A DNA stretch of 64,000 nucleotides, from assembly GCA_023105745.1 (NCBI GenBank), contig JALGQZ010000018.1, positions 10,677,338-10,741,337 of the forward strand, written 5' to 3'. Positions 1-12,856 of this stretch are shown here, in pieces. Both the position numbers and the translations under genes were made by a program. Positions within the stretch are counted from its first letter, which is position 1. Each line of letters begins with the position of its first letter. The notes under the pieces were generated by a model. That model saw only the letters and a list, made by a program, of their open reading frames with translations, searched no databases and was not told the origin of the DNA. Source of the stretch: Austropuccinia psidii (lineage: Eukaryota; Basidiomycota; Pucciniomycetes; Pucciniales; Sphaerophragmiaceae).

Positions 1-1257
1 GCCTATCCTTCTTGCTCCACAAGTATCTTCTGACTTTAGAAACTGGCACTCCAGGGCAACAATATGGGTTCTTTCCAACAAAAAAGAAATGGAATTTTGA
101 ATATCTTGAATTTAAATGTTGAAAGCACTCTTTTCCCTTCATCAAACACTCTGTACAAGAAGGATCCAGAACTTCAACTTCTTTGTATCCATCATATGTT
201 TGAGAGGGATCAAAGTTGCCAGAAGAATCCATGGGCCAAGGTTAACTCAAGCAACTGAGGCTTCCAGAACCAGAAAGAACAGAAAGTGGTGCCAGAGAAG
301 GGGAAGATTAAGTGAGTTTAGTCAGTCTGGAAATAATAACTAGAGATTATGGAAGCAGAATAATTCAAGCCGTTACATTATGCAATCAAGCCTGAAGAAA
401 TCATGAAGTTCGTGGGGCCATAGCTCATTTTATGACCTCCTCAAGGTCCTCAATGTGGGAATCCAAGGCCCTCTTGGGCCCCAATAAACAATAAAGGACC
501 TCCTCTTCAGCTCTGGAGAGATCACCGTTCTTGATTTTCCTGGACCACCCTCAATGGGCCCAGGCCATATAGGTAAAAATTGAACTTGAACTTTTTTTTT
601 GGTCCCATGGACCCCTGAAGCCCCAGCAAATTTGGGCCCTGGGGGACTCCAATAGCCCCACAAACCATGGACTTTAGAGACCTAAAAAGGCCCTAGGGCC
701 TCATAAATGCCAAAAAATGGGCTTGGACCCAAAACTTTCAAATTGACCACCTAAATGATCTTGACCAAGGAAATTCATAATGGAACGAAATGGTCCCAAA
801 GCCATTTTTGGGGCCATATCTTTAAAGGAAATGGGGAAAAGACCCCTCCTTGCAACTGCAAGGTGCATAATCAAGGGTGAAGGAAAGAAAAGGGAAAAGG
901 AATATTATGGACCGCTTTTAATTGAGTAAACATTCCTATACTCATCATTCATCATTTCTTCAAAAAGAATAGGTTGATTGCCTGCTTTTTGGGATACAAC
1001 CCAAGACCAAGGAAGGAAATAAAATCTTTATGAATAAATTCCAAGAAAAGTATAATTCAAAAGTTTAAATGGACTTACTGAAGAAAAGGGGAAGGACAAG
1101 TTAATGAAAGATGACAGCAAGAAAAAGAGAGGGATTTTCAGGATGACAATCCAGAGCAAAAGAAAATTCAAGTGAAAATTTTTAAAAAAATCTTGGGATA
1201 TTAATATGACACTCAACAGAGTCAGGGTATTATGGTGTTCAAGAGCCCACCAGCTTC
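1..1257. other. Unassigned repeat-like DNA with a GGGCC-rich block
   Basis: I recognise no gene here. Open frames are short and carry no motif I know. From about 430 to 790 the sequence is much richer in G and C than the rest of the window and repeats words such as ggcc, gggcc and ccctggg. The frames through it read as Gly/Pro/Trp-rich low-complexity peptide. I infer a transposon fragment. This stretch has no counterpart in the second half of the window. Confidence 0.4.
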
Positions 1258-2030
1258 AAGAGGGGGATACTGCAACAACTACTATCTAGGAATAAGGGAA
1301 CTCAATCTTACACCCACTCAAAAAGTCAAACCAGCAAATCCATTGTGTGTATCAGTAATATGTTTCAGCAATATTCCTTGCTGAAACAAGCATACAGCTT
1401 GGCTCATCAATACATTCTGACAACTCTTGTACAGGTTGGATTGACCCAATACAGTTAGATCCACCATCCTGAAACTGTATGATCACTCAATACTACAACA
1501 CCTCTTGTACAGATGCTGTACAGCTGTGAAGGACATGTATTTTTCAAACTCAATTCAATCATCAATTCCTCTCATGAAAATTCTCTGTCTGAATCAGGGC
1601 TGGTGATTATCACAAATACCATCCCCTCTCTCTCCCCCCTGAGAACTTTACCCCAGTTAATCAGCTTACTTGATACATTATTTTATAAATATTGTTACTA
1701 TTTTTTTGGGTATTATATTTACCGGTATTAATTTAGTTTTTGAATATCTTCTTTGCCTGTACAGTATGAGTTGTGGTGGCCATATACTTATTAACCCTTC
1801 TCTTTCCTTCTGACAGGTTGAAACAGTGGACTTGGACTTGTTTGTGTTTTGCTCTTTCATTTCTTACTCTTATTATTTGTTTCTTCTTTCCTTATATTTG
1901 TTTTATTGGCAATTATACTCATATTATACTCTTAAGTGTACTCTTCCTTATTTCAGCGTTTGAGCCCTCCATAAGTGAGTCTAAGTTTACTGAGCTTGAG
2001 GCCCTCTTCACTTAGAAGAGCCCCGGTGAA
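1258..2030 (+). other. Unassigned; possible polypurine tract and LTR start
   Basis: The string aagagggggata (1,258-1,269) followed at 1,271 by tgcaacaactac looks like a polypurine tract next to the TG start of an LTR on the plus strand. I found no matching second LTR or CA end, so this is weak. The repeated phrase cttgtacag occurs twice between 1,420 and 1,520. Homology to gypsy pol begins only at about 2,030, so a junction between two repeats lies just before it. Confidence 0.2.
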
Positions 2031-2990
2031 AAAATTGAGCTAAAAGCACTAGGAAATGTAGCATATTGACTATGTTTGTTCATATATATAAAAAAAGTAG
2101 GAGAAGTACTAATAAAACCAATGACCCAAAATAAGAAAGAAATGCAATCATTTGTATAATTTTCTGGATATTACAGCCAACATACAAAAGACTGTGCAAA
2201 AATTACCAAATATTTTTATGAACTCTGTGACCAAAAAACAATATATGGAATGACTGAAGAAAATTTTAAAGAAGACTAGGAGATTAAAAAAGCCCTGATA
2301 AATGTCTCCTTTCTCTTAGGGACATATTGGAACTACCCTTCAAGCCATACATTGATACTTATTGAGAAGGACTAGCTTCAGAACTATACTAAAAAGAAAT
2401 AATAAATGATAAACCTGCTGAAGGACCAATTTTCTTTATATAAGGATAAATTAAGCCAAAAAAAGCAAAATATGGAGCAAGCCATTAGGGATTCCTTTGC
2501 TCGGCGTTGGCCTCACAAAAGCTAAAATATTACTTAGATGGAACAGTCCTTGATGTCATCACAGAATTTAATGCTGTAAAATCATTACTAAATATGAATA
2601 CACCAAATAGGAACATGCCTAGATTGAAGATTGCTATCCAAGAAGATTGAGGAAATCTGACACTAGTTCATAAATTTGGAAACATTCAAAAAATAAAGAT
2701 GGTCTTAGAAGATGACCTCTTGAAAATAAACCTTAAAATCCACCATGGGTACAACAGGAAGAAAATAATATAAAAACATTATGTTTCACAGACATTGGCA
2801 CATAATTCTTAAATCAAGCCAAAGAAAGCTCCAAGATGGACAGGAACTGTCATATCTTATGCCAACTTTTAATAAAAAATTTCAAAGACCCATCATCATA
2901 TCCCAAACTAAATGAATTATGAAAACAATAAAATGATAAAGGAAGATTCCACCTCCTTGATATAATCCCTTATTATAGGACCAAACACAC
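2030..2990 (+). pseudogene. Ty3/gypsy reverse transcriptase end and RNase H, remnant
   Basis: Plus-strand translation in shifting frames gives LKALGNV, then SGYYSQHTKDCAKIT, then YLDGTVLDVI and KSLLNMNTPNRN. These match the end of the reverse transcriptase and the RNase H domain of minus-strand element A further along the window ([30 protein letters not shown]). The order RT then RNase H is that of Ty3/gypsy pol. The frame is broken by many stops and shifts, so no protein can be made. It begins abruptly at about 2,030, so the RT palm with its YxDD box is missing. It leads directly into the integrase remnant. Confidence 0.7.
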
Positions 2991-4208
2991 ATGTGTTATG
3001 ACATTTACAGATAATGTTTTAATAAGAAGTATACTACATGAACCTCATGATAGTGTTCTATATGGAAATCACTCAGAATATAGGACACTAGAAAGATTAA
3101 AACCTGCTCTTGGTGGCCAAATTGGAGAAACAATGTTTCAGAATACTGCCAAACTTGTGACAGGTGCCAAAAGGAAAATAGAGCCAAATGTAAGAAAGTT
3201 GGTATGATGATAAAAATTTGAGAACCAAGATCCCAATGAGAAATAGTTCATATGTATTAGGTGATGGTCTACCCCCAGGAGGCAACAGAAGATCCCATGC
3301 ATGCCTAGTCTTAGTTGATAGGTACAGGAAAGCCCCAACATTCTTAGCATGTCATAAAGATGACACAGCTATAATTATATGGAATAGAGCTATTAGCCAT
3401 ACAGGATTATTCCAAAATATCTTAAGTGATTGAGATTGTAACTGGAATAGAAGAAATAAATTCACTAAGCAATAGTTAGAACACCTGAAATGTTGGAATA
3501 AGGTTGGAATCCAAGAATACCTTGTGACACACTCAAAAAAGACTTGATGGATATACAGTCAACAGCAAGCAGTTCTAAGATAATGCTTTACAAAGCAAGA
3601 AATCATTCAAATAGATGTATTTGGGATTCTTTCAGATATTCAAAAGAAACATGGTATGAAATCACAAACAACCTGATTTCAAAGTAGGAGACATATTCCT
3701 AGTATCAACATTGAGCTTGAATAACATCAAAGGACTAAAGAAATTGGTAGATTACTTCAAAGGACCTTCTATTATGAAAGCTCTACATTGCTCCAATTCT
3801 GTGAAACTAGAATTAACACAAGAATTAATAAACAAACACCCTGCCTTACAGCTCAAGTGATATTGAAATATTCCCTTTGAGAAGTATACCACCACTTTAA
3901 TTCCCCCTTCTAAAGCAAGGAGAGGGAAAGAAAGTTTTAAAATTCCTTAAAGAAATGAGGACCAGAGGCAAAAAAGGAATGTAATACCTTGTAAGATACA
4001 GAAAAACAGCTCAGGATGATTAGTTTCTACTTGCGAAGGATATATCTAACTCCAATAAGCTACTAAGGTGGTTAAGACATGAAAAAAAGACCCAAAGAAT
4101 AAGAAAATTAAGTATTATTGAGCCTCAAGACTAAAAAACGCTATTGAAGAGGTAGGCAAGTGGATGATACCCCAATTAACTACATTAGATTGGGGTATAA
4201 TTGTTTTT
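2990..4208 (+). pseudogene. Ty3/gypsy integrase and chromodomain, remnant
   Basis: An open stretch at 3,218-3,433 reads GLPPGG, then LVLVDRYRKAPTFLACHKDD and HTGLFQNILSD, the first half of a gypsy integrase core. The usual MDWVTGLPPGG is changed to YVLGDGLPPGG, so the first catalytic aspartate context is lost. Downstream the GPY/F-like module (about 3,680-3,830) and a chromodomain-like stretch (VLKFLKEM, then YLVRYRKTAQDD, about 3,930-4,050) are visible with stops between them. This marks a chromovirus-type Ty3/gypsy element. From 3,116 on it is repeated at 35,958-36,763 plus 48,505-49,047. The string ttcct at 3,696-3,700 is the unoccupied insertion site of element B. Confidence 0.75.
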
Positions 4209-4220
4209 GGTGGTAGGGAA
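4209..4220 (+). other. Polypurine tract of the plus-strand gypsy remnant
   Basis: The string ggtggtagggaa lies directly before the LTR-A start. The same tract, read on the minus strand as ggtagtagggaa, borders the 3' LTR of element A at 27,563-27,574. In Ty3/gypsy elements this tract primes plus-strand DNA synthesis. Confidence 0.55.
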
Positions 4221-4415
4221 TATAAGGCTTTGAGATATGACCACATATCCAAGAAGGTCACAAACAAAATTTACAAAAGTTCTCCTTATAATCAGAATTC
4301 AAATTACAATCTTCAAATAAGTAAAAATGCCATAAAAATGCATAAATTCCTGATGATCTCAGAAATCAATGAATAAAAATCTCAAATAGTGAACACCATT
4401 GAAAACAATATTATC
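4221..4415 (+). mobile_element. Truncated LTR-A (5' end only)
   Basis: It starts tataaggctttgagatatga, a mutated form of the LTR-A start tgtgagcctttgagatat. About 195 bases follow the start of the solo LTR-A at 19,248. Similarity then stops and minus-strand gag DNA of another element follows. The second copy (49,048 to about 49,240) has the same truncation, so this junction is older than the duplication. Confidence 0.65.
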
Positions 4416-5695
4416 TTTTTCAGAAGCTTCCTGGCGGTTAGGTGTAAGGCGTGGATATGAAACTTTGATTAAAAATCAAGTACTTTTCCTGTCCTCAGAA
4501 TTTGTATAAGGTAAAAATCAATTAAAAATAGTAAGAAATATTATTTTTGAGAGCAAACACGCCAATTTTATTGTTTATAACTCTATTGGTATAAAACAAT
4601 AATATTATAAAGATTTATTTTTTTACCAACAGTAAAAATTTATCCAAAAATACTCTACAAGAGATATTTAAGGCTACAAAAGAAATTTCTTCAAGAGAAA
4701 TTTCAATTGGAATTAATTGAGCAATGAACTGCAAGCAATTAATTAAAGAAAAAAGTATTTAAAAAGAATATTAAAGAGAAAACACACCCAAAAGTGACCA
4801 GAGTGAATTTGGAAACAAAGTGACAAAGTTAATAGTGATGAAAGATGCTTTAATTCACTTTTGGGGTGGTTCAGGGGTAAAAATGATTATAAGAGTTACA
4901 AAAAATGATTATAATGATTTTTTCACATGGTTAAAAGGTTTAAAATGATTTAAAATAGGTGGTTGGAATATTTTATTGATTGGTTTAACAGTGTTTAAAC
5001 TAATTATAAAAGGAAAAGATTCTAACATGAAGAGAAAAGTGGGGCAAAGAAGACATTCTTTTATAGCCATCAATTTTCTTACTCCAAAAGCAAAATTGAC
5101 TCTTGTCAGTCGTGAGAAAAATTCTGACCACAGAAAAGCCAATTATGGCGTCATTGAACCCTGGTTTAGATCAAAAAACGGCTGGTTTAAGCCATTTTTA
5201 GCCATTTTAGACCCTTAAATCAGCCATTACTATAGCCATACCTGTTCTAGAGCCTTCAAAACACGTCAGAATGTGTGTAAGAGGCGTAGAAATCATTTAA
5301 AACTGCTTTTACTGACATTTGTTTAACTTAAGGGTAGTTTTACCTTCTTGGCAGCAGTTTAAACTACCCTGGTTGGTATCAAAACCTCATCATCAATTGA
5401 GTCACAGACCCTGTGACTCAATTCCACACCAAAATTAATTAACTTTTGCGTGGAATTTGACATCCCATGCCAGTCAGCAAGGATTTTGGGGGTCTGGCTC
5501 CCCCTTAGAGCTAGATTTCCTTTTCCCCCGCAATTTTAATCTTTCCAATTTTTTTTTCCTTTAATTCCTCATCATGTATTATACTTGTAATTTACATATG
5601 TAATTCAATTGAATTGTACAGTAAAATACAGTAATAATTGATACCTCATATGTAAATCAAAGTTCACTTATCTAATCCACGCGCACATTTTGACA

Positions 5696-5717
5696 TTTCA
5701 ATTGAATTCAATTGAAA
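5696..5717. repeat. 22-bp perfect palindrome in LTR-C
   Basis: The 22 bases from 5,696 to 5,717 are their own reverse complement, built from caattg, gaattc and caattg in a row. The other two LTR-C copies keep most of it with one or two changes (near 40,720-40,745 and 63,450-63,475). Confidence 0.8.
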
Positions 5718-5786
5718 ATACTTCAATTCCTCATAACTTCTAAACTAAACACAAAACCTCAATTTTAACACAAAAATTGATGGTTG

Positions 5787-5802
5787 ACACCACATGTGGT
5801 GT
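5787..5802. repeat. 16-bp perfect palindrome in LTR-C
   Basis: acaccacatgtggtgt equals its own reverse complement. The identical 16 bases recur at 40,634-40,649 and 63,541-63,556 in the other LTR-C copies, although the surrounding LTR differs. A conserved symmetric box inside an LTR promoter region could be a dimeric transcription-factor site; that is inference. Confidence 0.85.
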
Positions 5803-6289
5803 GAATTAAGTTAAATTTTTGAGGATTTTCAATTTTTGTATGGAAAATACTAAAAAATTAATTCAAGCTTGTTTAGTGTTTAGTTACAGAAATTTCATCC
5901 AGAGGTGACCCCACTTTATTTTCTATGAGGAATTCAATGGTGTAATAATTTCTTTATGTTTGTTTATTGGATAAAAAGCTATAATATATTTTATATAACT
6001 TTTTACCAAAAATATTTTAATTTCACAATTTTTATTAAAAATTCATTTTTACTTAATTTTTACAAGTAAAAATATAATTTCATAATTTTACATTTTATTG
6101 TAATTTTATTTTTAAATTATAATTCAATTTTGATTTTTGAATATAGATTTGTATTTATATTTCAATTTTTATTTTTATAATATAAATAAATTTATTTTAT
6201 TTATATTTGTATATTAATTTTTCTTTTGTGGTCTTTTGGGTATATGAAAATACCTCTAAGGCTCACATTAGGCATGTTTTTATATGCCC

Positions 6290-7600
6290 TTTGATACAGG
6301 ACTCATGAGCATTTGTCCCACCAAACTAATTACAAAACCCCTCTTTCAATCTTCTCTCCTTTTCAGAACCAACTAGCTTGTGGGTTTTATTATTAAGGGA
6401 AGAATGATGGCTGACTGTCCTTTCAAACTTGAAGAATTCATTCTCCAATTAATGAGATCTGGTAGAAACTTGATCATGAAAGTATCTTGATGTTGAAGGG
6501 TGAGTATTCTTCTATGAAATTAAGTTATTCTTCCTCTTCCTTTCACATTACCTGGTATCAATATCCAGGGAAATATCTTTCAAGCCTTGAAGAGAATCAA
6601 TAGCTAAATCATGGCAGGCAAGTTGATACAGAGTCCTTGAGGCCAATACCTTGCTTAAATGATGAATTAAAGCCCTTTGACCCCAATATCTAATACATTT
6701 GATAACATTTCTTAAATCTGAAATGTACAAGGAGAAATTGACAGCTTCCTTCATCCCTAAAAATCCAATTCAGATTTGGATTTTTTGAATTCATTGGGAT
6801 CTCCAAATAAGCTGTAAATTTTTCTTTCAAATAAAGCCCAATTGTTAGGAAGGGATCCATGGTCCATGTTAGAGAGATTTGACATATATAGCTATTTCAA
6901 TTTTCTATTCCTGAAAGTGAGAAAAGATATCTAATGAATACCTTTCATCCTTTTTGATGAATCATTCAATTTATGATGATAGAAGATACAATGGCAATAC
7001 TGGATGAAACTTCTCAATCTGAGTATTTGAGTACCATCAAATTGGTATTTAAACTTCATAGATTAAGTCTTGAAGCTTTATAGGATGCAGACTATTGAAA
7101 ATTAGTCATTATCAAAGTCATTGTTTGAAGAATTGCGAATAGAGCTAGTTTGAGCCAATGTGACAAAAGCAGATTAACGGAACTATATTTTATCCTTGGG
7201 TAGTTTCAGCTGCCCCTACAGGAGTAGTGATACCTGAAGTACTTTCAGACTCTTCCTCTCCCATGGAGGTCTCCTCCTCCTCCCCAACAATTTCAGAGAG
7301 AACTCAAAAAGTGGCCTCTCAAATGCTTGGGAAAGGAAAAACCACACCTCAAAGTAAGCTTGATATTTTGCACCTTTCTCCTTCCATAATTAGTGCTCAA
7401 TTGAGGAACTGCTGGGGTATCATCAAGAACACTGCTTGAGACAGGAGTGACAGAATATTGAACTCTTTCCTTATGTCTTTTCTGATTTTTGGAGGTGAAT
7501 GTTGAGCTTTCATGAAAAAATTGAATAAAAAATTGAATTTGAAGTGTGAAAATTTGAGGAAAACAAACTATTGAAGTATTCATGTCAAAAAAATTCAATA
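6290..7600 (-). pseudogene. Ty3/gypsy gag remnant (first copy)
   Basis: Two minus-strand stretches match the capsid-type gag of rust gypsy elements. Positions 6,548-6,754 read SLYISDLRNVIKCIRYWG, then ALIHHLSKVLASRTLYQLA. Positions 7,293-7,598 read LDDTPAVPQL followed by a region homologous to the gag N-terminus. Recognition is from remembered family members. The frame is interrupted and no zinc knuckle, protease or RT follows toward lower coordinates, where truncated LTR-A abuts. The second copy is at about 49,270-50,500. Confidence 0.7.
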
Positions 7601-10013
7601 TTCTCAGGAAAAATCAAAATGAATAATCTCTTGAGGGAATTCACTAAATCAGTGAGTCTTGAGGAGTTCTTTCAAAAAAAATATTCTCAAATAAAATTGA
7701 TCACCAGTCAAATCAACAAAATTAGACCATGTAAAATATTCAAAATCAAATCAGCTTATGGCTAAGTAAATCAAATACAATAAATTACAATGAGGTCTTT
7801 CTGTGAATCAAAATTACTGAAGCATGAAGAAATATAAAAAGTTTGGTATAAATATTGTGAATTAAGATGTAATTATGAAAGGTTTCAATGATATTATTTT
7901 ACAGTTGTGACCATGATGGAATTGGATGGAATGAAAAATACTCATAATGGCAAGCCACAACATTCCAAAACAAATGAAAATTGAAAGACGTTTTTGAAGA
8001 AAAAATCAATTAATCAGGATAAAAAATGGGTGGAAATTGAGATAATTGAAGATAAAGATCAATGAAATTAATCAAGGGTCATACTCTATGAATTAATGAG
8101 TTTGGATAAAGATTTAAGCTCAAAAATTGAGAGACTTTATTATGAGTTGAGTGATCTAATTTCACCAGGGCTGTTGGATAAAACAAGAGTGGCCTGGAGG
8201 TCAGGGGATAAGTTCTCAATTGGAGGGACTCCAAATGCTTCAGGAAATAAAGTAATGTGGATTATATTTGTTTGACAAGAGTTCAGTTCAAAAATTATTA
8301 GTCAGAAAGAAGAATGCAATGTACAAAAAGGCAACCAATCAAATTTTTATTTCACTGTTTCAATGTGTGCAGATTGAATGAAAAAATTGGTAAGGATGTG
8401 AACAAAAATATCCAATGAAAAGGGAAGGAAGGGTTGTAAATTAATGACTTATTATTATAAATATTCATTATCAAAAGATGAGGGAAATAATGAATGAAAA
8501 TAAATCCATTGATGAGTTAATGAGGGATGTAAGGGTGGTGATTATATGTGAAGAATTTACAATCTGATCCTTTCATGTTGAAACTCATATGTATGATTGT
8601 TAAAATGCTTTAGTGCCTTCCTTGGGGAAAGGTCCCTTGGCCAAATTGGAAAATCAACTTTTTATACTTAAATGCATACATTATTGAGCTGAATTTACCA
8701 AAAGAGTAAATGAAAGACAGTTTTTCTGACTTCAGTATTTATTGAATGAATTGAGCTATCCATGGTGCAATGACCTTTGACACCATGACACCTGGCTTTT
8801 GTTCATCCTTGGTGTAATTACACTCAAGGATACAGATTGACTGAAAGAGAGTCCTGTTAGACAATTAATACAGCTGTTCATTCGAAAGTTTTTACTCTTT
8901 CAATGGTTGTCCTTCAGTAATTTAGAATTGAAGAAATCTGCATAAATTTATAATGAAAGGAGATGAGTGGCAGGGAAATATTCACTATAAAGATGAGGCA
9001 TAATTAGATTGTACTCATTTTGATGGAGTAACATGTAAATAAATGAAACCACAGGGAAAATGATTCATTCTGAGTGGTTGGAGAGCTATTCCCTGTTGGT
9101 AAGGGCCCTTGACTGCTTGGTGGGTTTCTGGAATGGAGGGTAAGGAGGGAGCCAAATTCTGAAGAGTTTCCTATAGGCAATATGATCATATTTTGGAAAC
9201 ACTTGGTTTATGTAAAATATTGGGTTTGAACCCCTGTATGGACCATATGATGTAGCCATAAGATTCCCCCTTAGTGGGAAGGATTAAAAATGTCTGAAAA
9301 AAAGAGTTTGCTGAAGCGTTTACAGGTTCCAAGAATCCAAATGGGTGACAGTAAAATTTACATAAATTTTACATGGTATTTAATACACAACAGCATCAAT
9401 GTTGGGGAAATTCTTGATACAAATATCCTCATCATCATTTCAGTTAATCAATAAATCTAATCAGTATCTTATCAATGCAACATGTGACTTTGGAATACTA
9501 ATAAACACTATTTTATGATGTAAGAGCTTGTAAATAATCATTAGATATTTTCTGAGTTTCTCTCCTCTGACCTTTATTTCTTTGATCTTTTCAAACCAAA
9601 TTTCAATCGATTATCCCTTCTTGATAGATTCATAATTAAATGATTCTTGTAGAGTATGAGAAAACAAATTTCAAAATGCATTAACAGGAACTCAAAAGAG
9701 CTTTTGCTTCATTTCACATTTTGGGAACTAAATTTTTTAACCATTCAGAGGAGGATCCAAAAGTATTAATACTAACCCCCATAAGAGGTGAGTATTGGTA
9801 GTTGTGGGCAAAATTCTCTTTTACGTTCCAATTATTTTCACTTCTTTAAGGGAATAAACCAAAAATATAGAATTTTGGAAAAAGGAACTCTCAAAGCATA
9901 ATTTTCCCAAAAACAATGAAAGACAAAAACATTTGGCTTCATGAGATAAACTTTCACACTATGCCAGATTTCTTCAAATAACATTTTGAACAAATTTACA
10001 TAAATATTAGAAG
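7601..10013. other. Unassigned AT-rich repeat DNA, present in both duplicates
   Basis: I see no gene. The stretch is alignable through most of its length with about 50,500-53,021 at moderate identity with many small indels. Because it lies upstream of the minus-strand gag remnant, it may be the untranslated leader and LTR of that element, but I could not find LTR ends. Confidence 0.35.
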
Positions 10014-10934
10014 TGTAAGGGTGACACTATGATTTAGCTTTACAATGGTAATGAAAATGTATCAATCTAAGTTTGAAAAGAGAATAATGATGATCAATTA
10101 ATGATAAGATTCTTAAAAGGGCTATGCTAAAGATTACAGTGATGGTGAGTACTAATAATAGCCCTGGTTTCAGTGTTTAACTCTTGGTTTATAATAATAA
10201 ACCCTTAAATAATTAAATATCATATTTATACGTGCTATATTCTGAGGGTACCACTTTGTCAAGAAGCTATATCACATAAAAATACTACAACAGAATGATG
10301 GATTTGCATTTTGGTTAGGAAACAGTTCCTTTTATCATCTTCTGGGGTAGTGGGAGGTTGCTTACCTCTGCACATGACCACATAGTGAAAGTCTTAACTA
10401 CCATAGGCTGGTTTGTGTATATATAAATCCCATACAGACCAGTATTGGGTTGAGATGTTGTTTTATAATCAAAATTTGCCATTTTTACCTTATACAGGGT
10501 AAAGGGTTTTCACCAATGGAGTTTCCAGGTATGTTCCAGTGCTTCTGATGTATCAAAATGTTACACAAAATTCCTCTTTACTTTTATTTTTCACATTATG
10601 AGAAATTCAATAAAAGACAGAATTCAATTCAATTATATGGACAGCTTTCCCACAGCAAAACCCCATATTGGTTAGTGTGGGATTATAATCTTAAAACCTG
10701 AATATCTTTGTCAGTTTTCAAGATAGAGAACTCAAAAGTGGCTAATTTTGTATGCCTTTATGAGTTCCACAAAATGGATAAACATTTGATGTAGCTAGCA
10801 TCAAATATGGCAAATTTATACCAATTCTAAATTTCATTATCAATTTGTGGATTTTTCATGAATCCTGTATTGAACTTTTTTGCTCCATAATGTTTGTTCT
10901 AGATGAACTACAAAGAAATGGATGGGACCATCAG

Positions 10935-12856
10935 TGTGAGCCTTGAGGTATATTTTACATACCCAAATAGGCCACAATTATCTTAAAAAGAAATTTTGAA
11001 TTATACATAACTCATAAATCATGCATATATTCAAAATTCATCATTTTTGATTTCAGAAAAGATGAATAACTTTTTATTGAGTAAGTAAATCCATGAATTT
11101 AAGGCCAGATTTGGATTCTACACAAAAATTCACCTAGGGTAGCTCCATAGAGTGAATAAGCTCAAATTAACTCTTTGAGGTGGTAATATGGAAAATACTT
11201 CAACACCACATCATTGATACCACATAAAAGATCCGTGAAAATTTTTGTTTTTCTTGATTTTACGCCAAAATAATGGGAAAGTGAGAAATCTCATGTTATA
11301 TATACACTAAGAATAGTGTTATACATGTTTTGAGAACTTAATATTATGGTATTCTTACATGCACTTTTGGTACACCCATAGTGGATATCTCACTAAGCTT
11401 AAATTTCTATTTTAACATGAAAAATAAGCAAGGGGGACAAAAGACATCAAAGACAGCCAGGTTACCCAACTTCTGAGGCCCCAGAGGCATGGATAGCTCC
11501 AAAGCTTGGTTCCATGGCTGATCTTGACCCAATTGGTAAACTAAACCTCTTTGGGAACTTGGTTACCAAGTTACAACTACTGTAAAACACCAGAAAATAG
11601 CAAATAACCTACTATTTTGACGTGCCAAGGAGGTAAAGAGCTACTTACACTCCTATAACCATGTCAATTACTGATGACTTTCCATGGATAAACCCCAAAA
11701 GAGTAATTAAAACCCTTTTTGGACTAGTATCCATTGATTTACCTCATAGCAACCAGTCAAACACTGATATTTGCAATTCTACGTAGAAATGAGGTAAAAA
11801 CTTCAAAAATTCATTAAAAATACAAATCTTAATGAATCTTTCTGAAACTTTCAGGACCAATTTAGAGCTGTATCATCTATGGTACCACCAAAAATAATTA
11901 CAGCTTTACTAGTAAAATTCAAAGTTTAACTTACAGTCCATTTTTGGTTATTCTACGTGAAACACTGAATCTTCAAAAATTCACAGTAAATACAACCTGT
12001 GATGAAATTTTCAATAACATTGATAACTTTGGGAAATCAATGATCACTTTTTAATAAAAGAAGATTTACAAATGTTACTCCTTTTATTCTTCACCATATC
12101 GGGGTTGGTAGTCACGTAAAAGCATCAATTAAGCAATTATGACAATTTTACATGCCAACAGATGATGTAAGTACTAATCAAAAAGGGTTTAATGCTTTCT
12201 CACTCACTGGTTTTTCAGTTTGCTCCATGGCACGCCTCTGTGAGCTGTTGTTGACTTAAAAGAGGCCTTCTCTTGCTGTTTTTTCCGTATCATCATCTTA
12301 TTATCATTTTATATCATTGTTACCAAGAAGTAAATATGAGTTAAACTATTCTTAAGTGTTTGAAATCTTTCTGATTCAATCAGAAAGATGTGAAATCATA
12401 GAATCCAACTTTATATTGTTGTAATCTTGCTATAAATCATTTTGATCTCTTAAATCCACAATTCTACATCAAATTTCTCTACTTTTATCTATCAATAAGT
12501 TCTTTGGAGTATTAGTGAGTCATTTATCTTTAATTCTTAAAGCTTTTCTCTACCAATAGTTTTCTTCAAGGATTAGCTTTATAATTATTCTTGCAAAAGA
12601 TAATTATATATTAAAATAATTTTTATTATTTTAATAAAAGAAGTTTTTATTATTAAATTCTTCTTGTAATTGATTCTTGTAGACAATTACTTACTCACTG
12701 TTAAAATCACTAGTAGTGCTTAAAACGTGAAAGAAATAATTCTTTAATTATTTAATTGTGTTTATAATAATATTTTATTATTATATTTCATAAGAACAGA
12801 CATAGTACTGTTGATTAATAGTAATATTATCATCAGTTTCATAGTCACATCTTACA
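10935..12856 (+). mobile_element. Solo LTR-D nested in LTR-B-like, ATCAG duplication
   Basis: It starts tgtgagccttgaggtatatt and ends catagtcacatcttaca. It is bounded by perfect 5-bp duplications atcag at 10,930-10,934 and 12,857-12,861. The second copy has an empty site (ggaccatcataaatcc, about 53,932-53,946). Length is 1,922 bp. Its ends resemble LTR-A and LTR-C but the body is distinct. It has no coding content. Confidence 0.88.
12365..12389. repeat. 12-bp inverted repeat with one-base centre in LTR-D
   Basis: The left arm atctttctgatt and right arm aatcagaaagat are perfect reverse complements separated by a single c. No polyT run follows that would suggest a terminator. A symmetric protein-binding site or a chance hairpin are both possible. 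Confidence 0.75.

Larger units (their letters stand above)
4443..6267 (-). mobile_element. Solo LTR-C with TTAGG target-site duplication
   Basis: On the minus strand the element starts tgtgagccttagaggtattt and ends cacgccttaca. It is flanked by perfect 5-bp duplications, ttagg at 4,438-4,442 and 6,268-6,272. The corresponding place in the second copy reads ggttaggcat (ttagg at 49,265-49,269) with no insert, a clean empty site. Length is 1,825 bp. Full-length relatives are at 40,168-42,005 and from 62,206. Nothing internal to a retrotransposon accompanies it, so it is a solo LTR, presumably left by LTR-LTR recombination. It carries two notable palindromes, listed separately. Confidence 0.9.
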
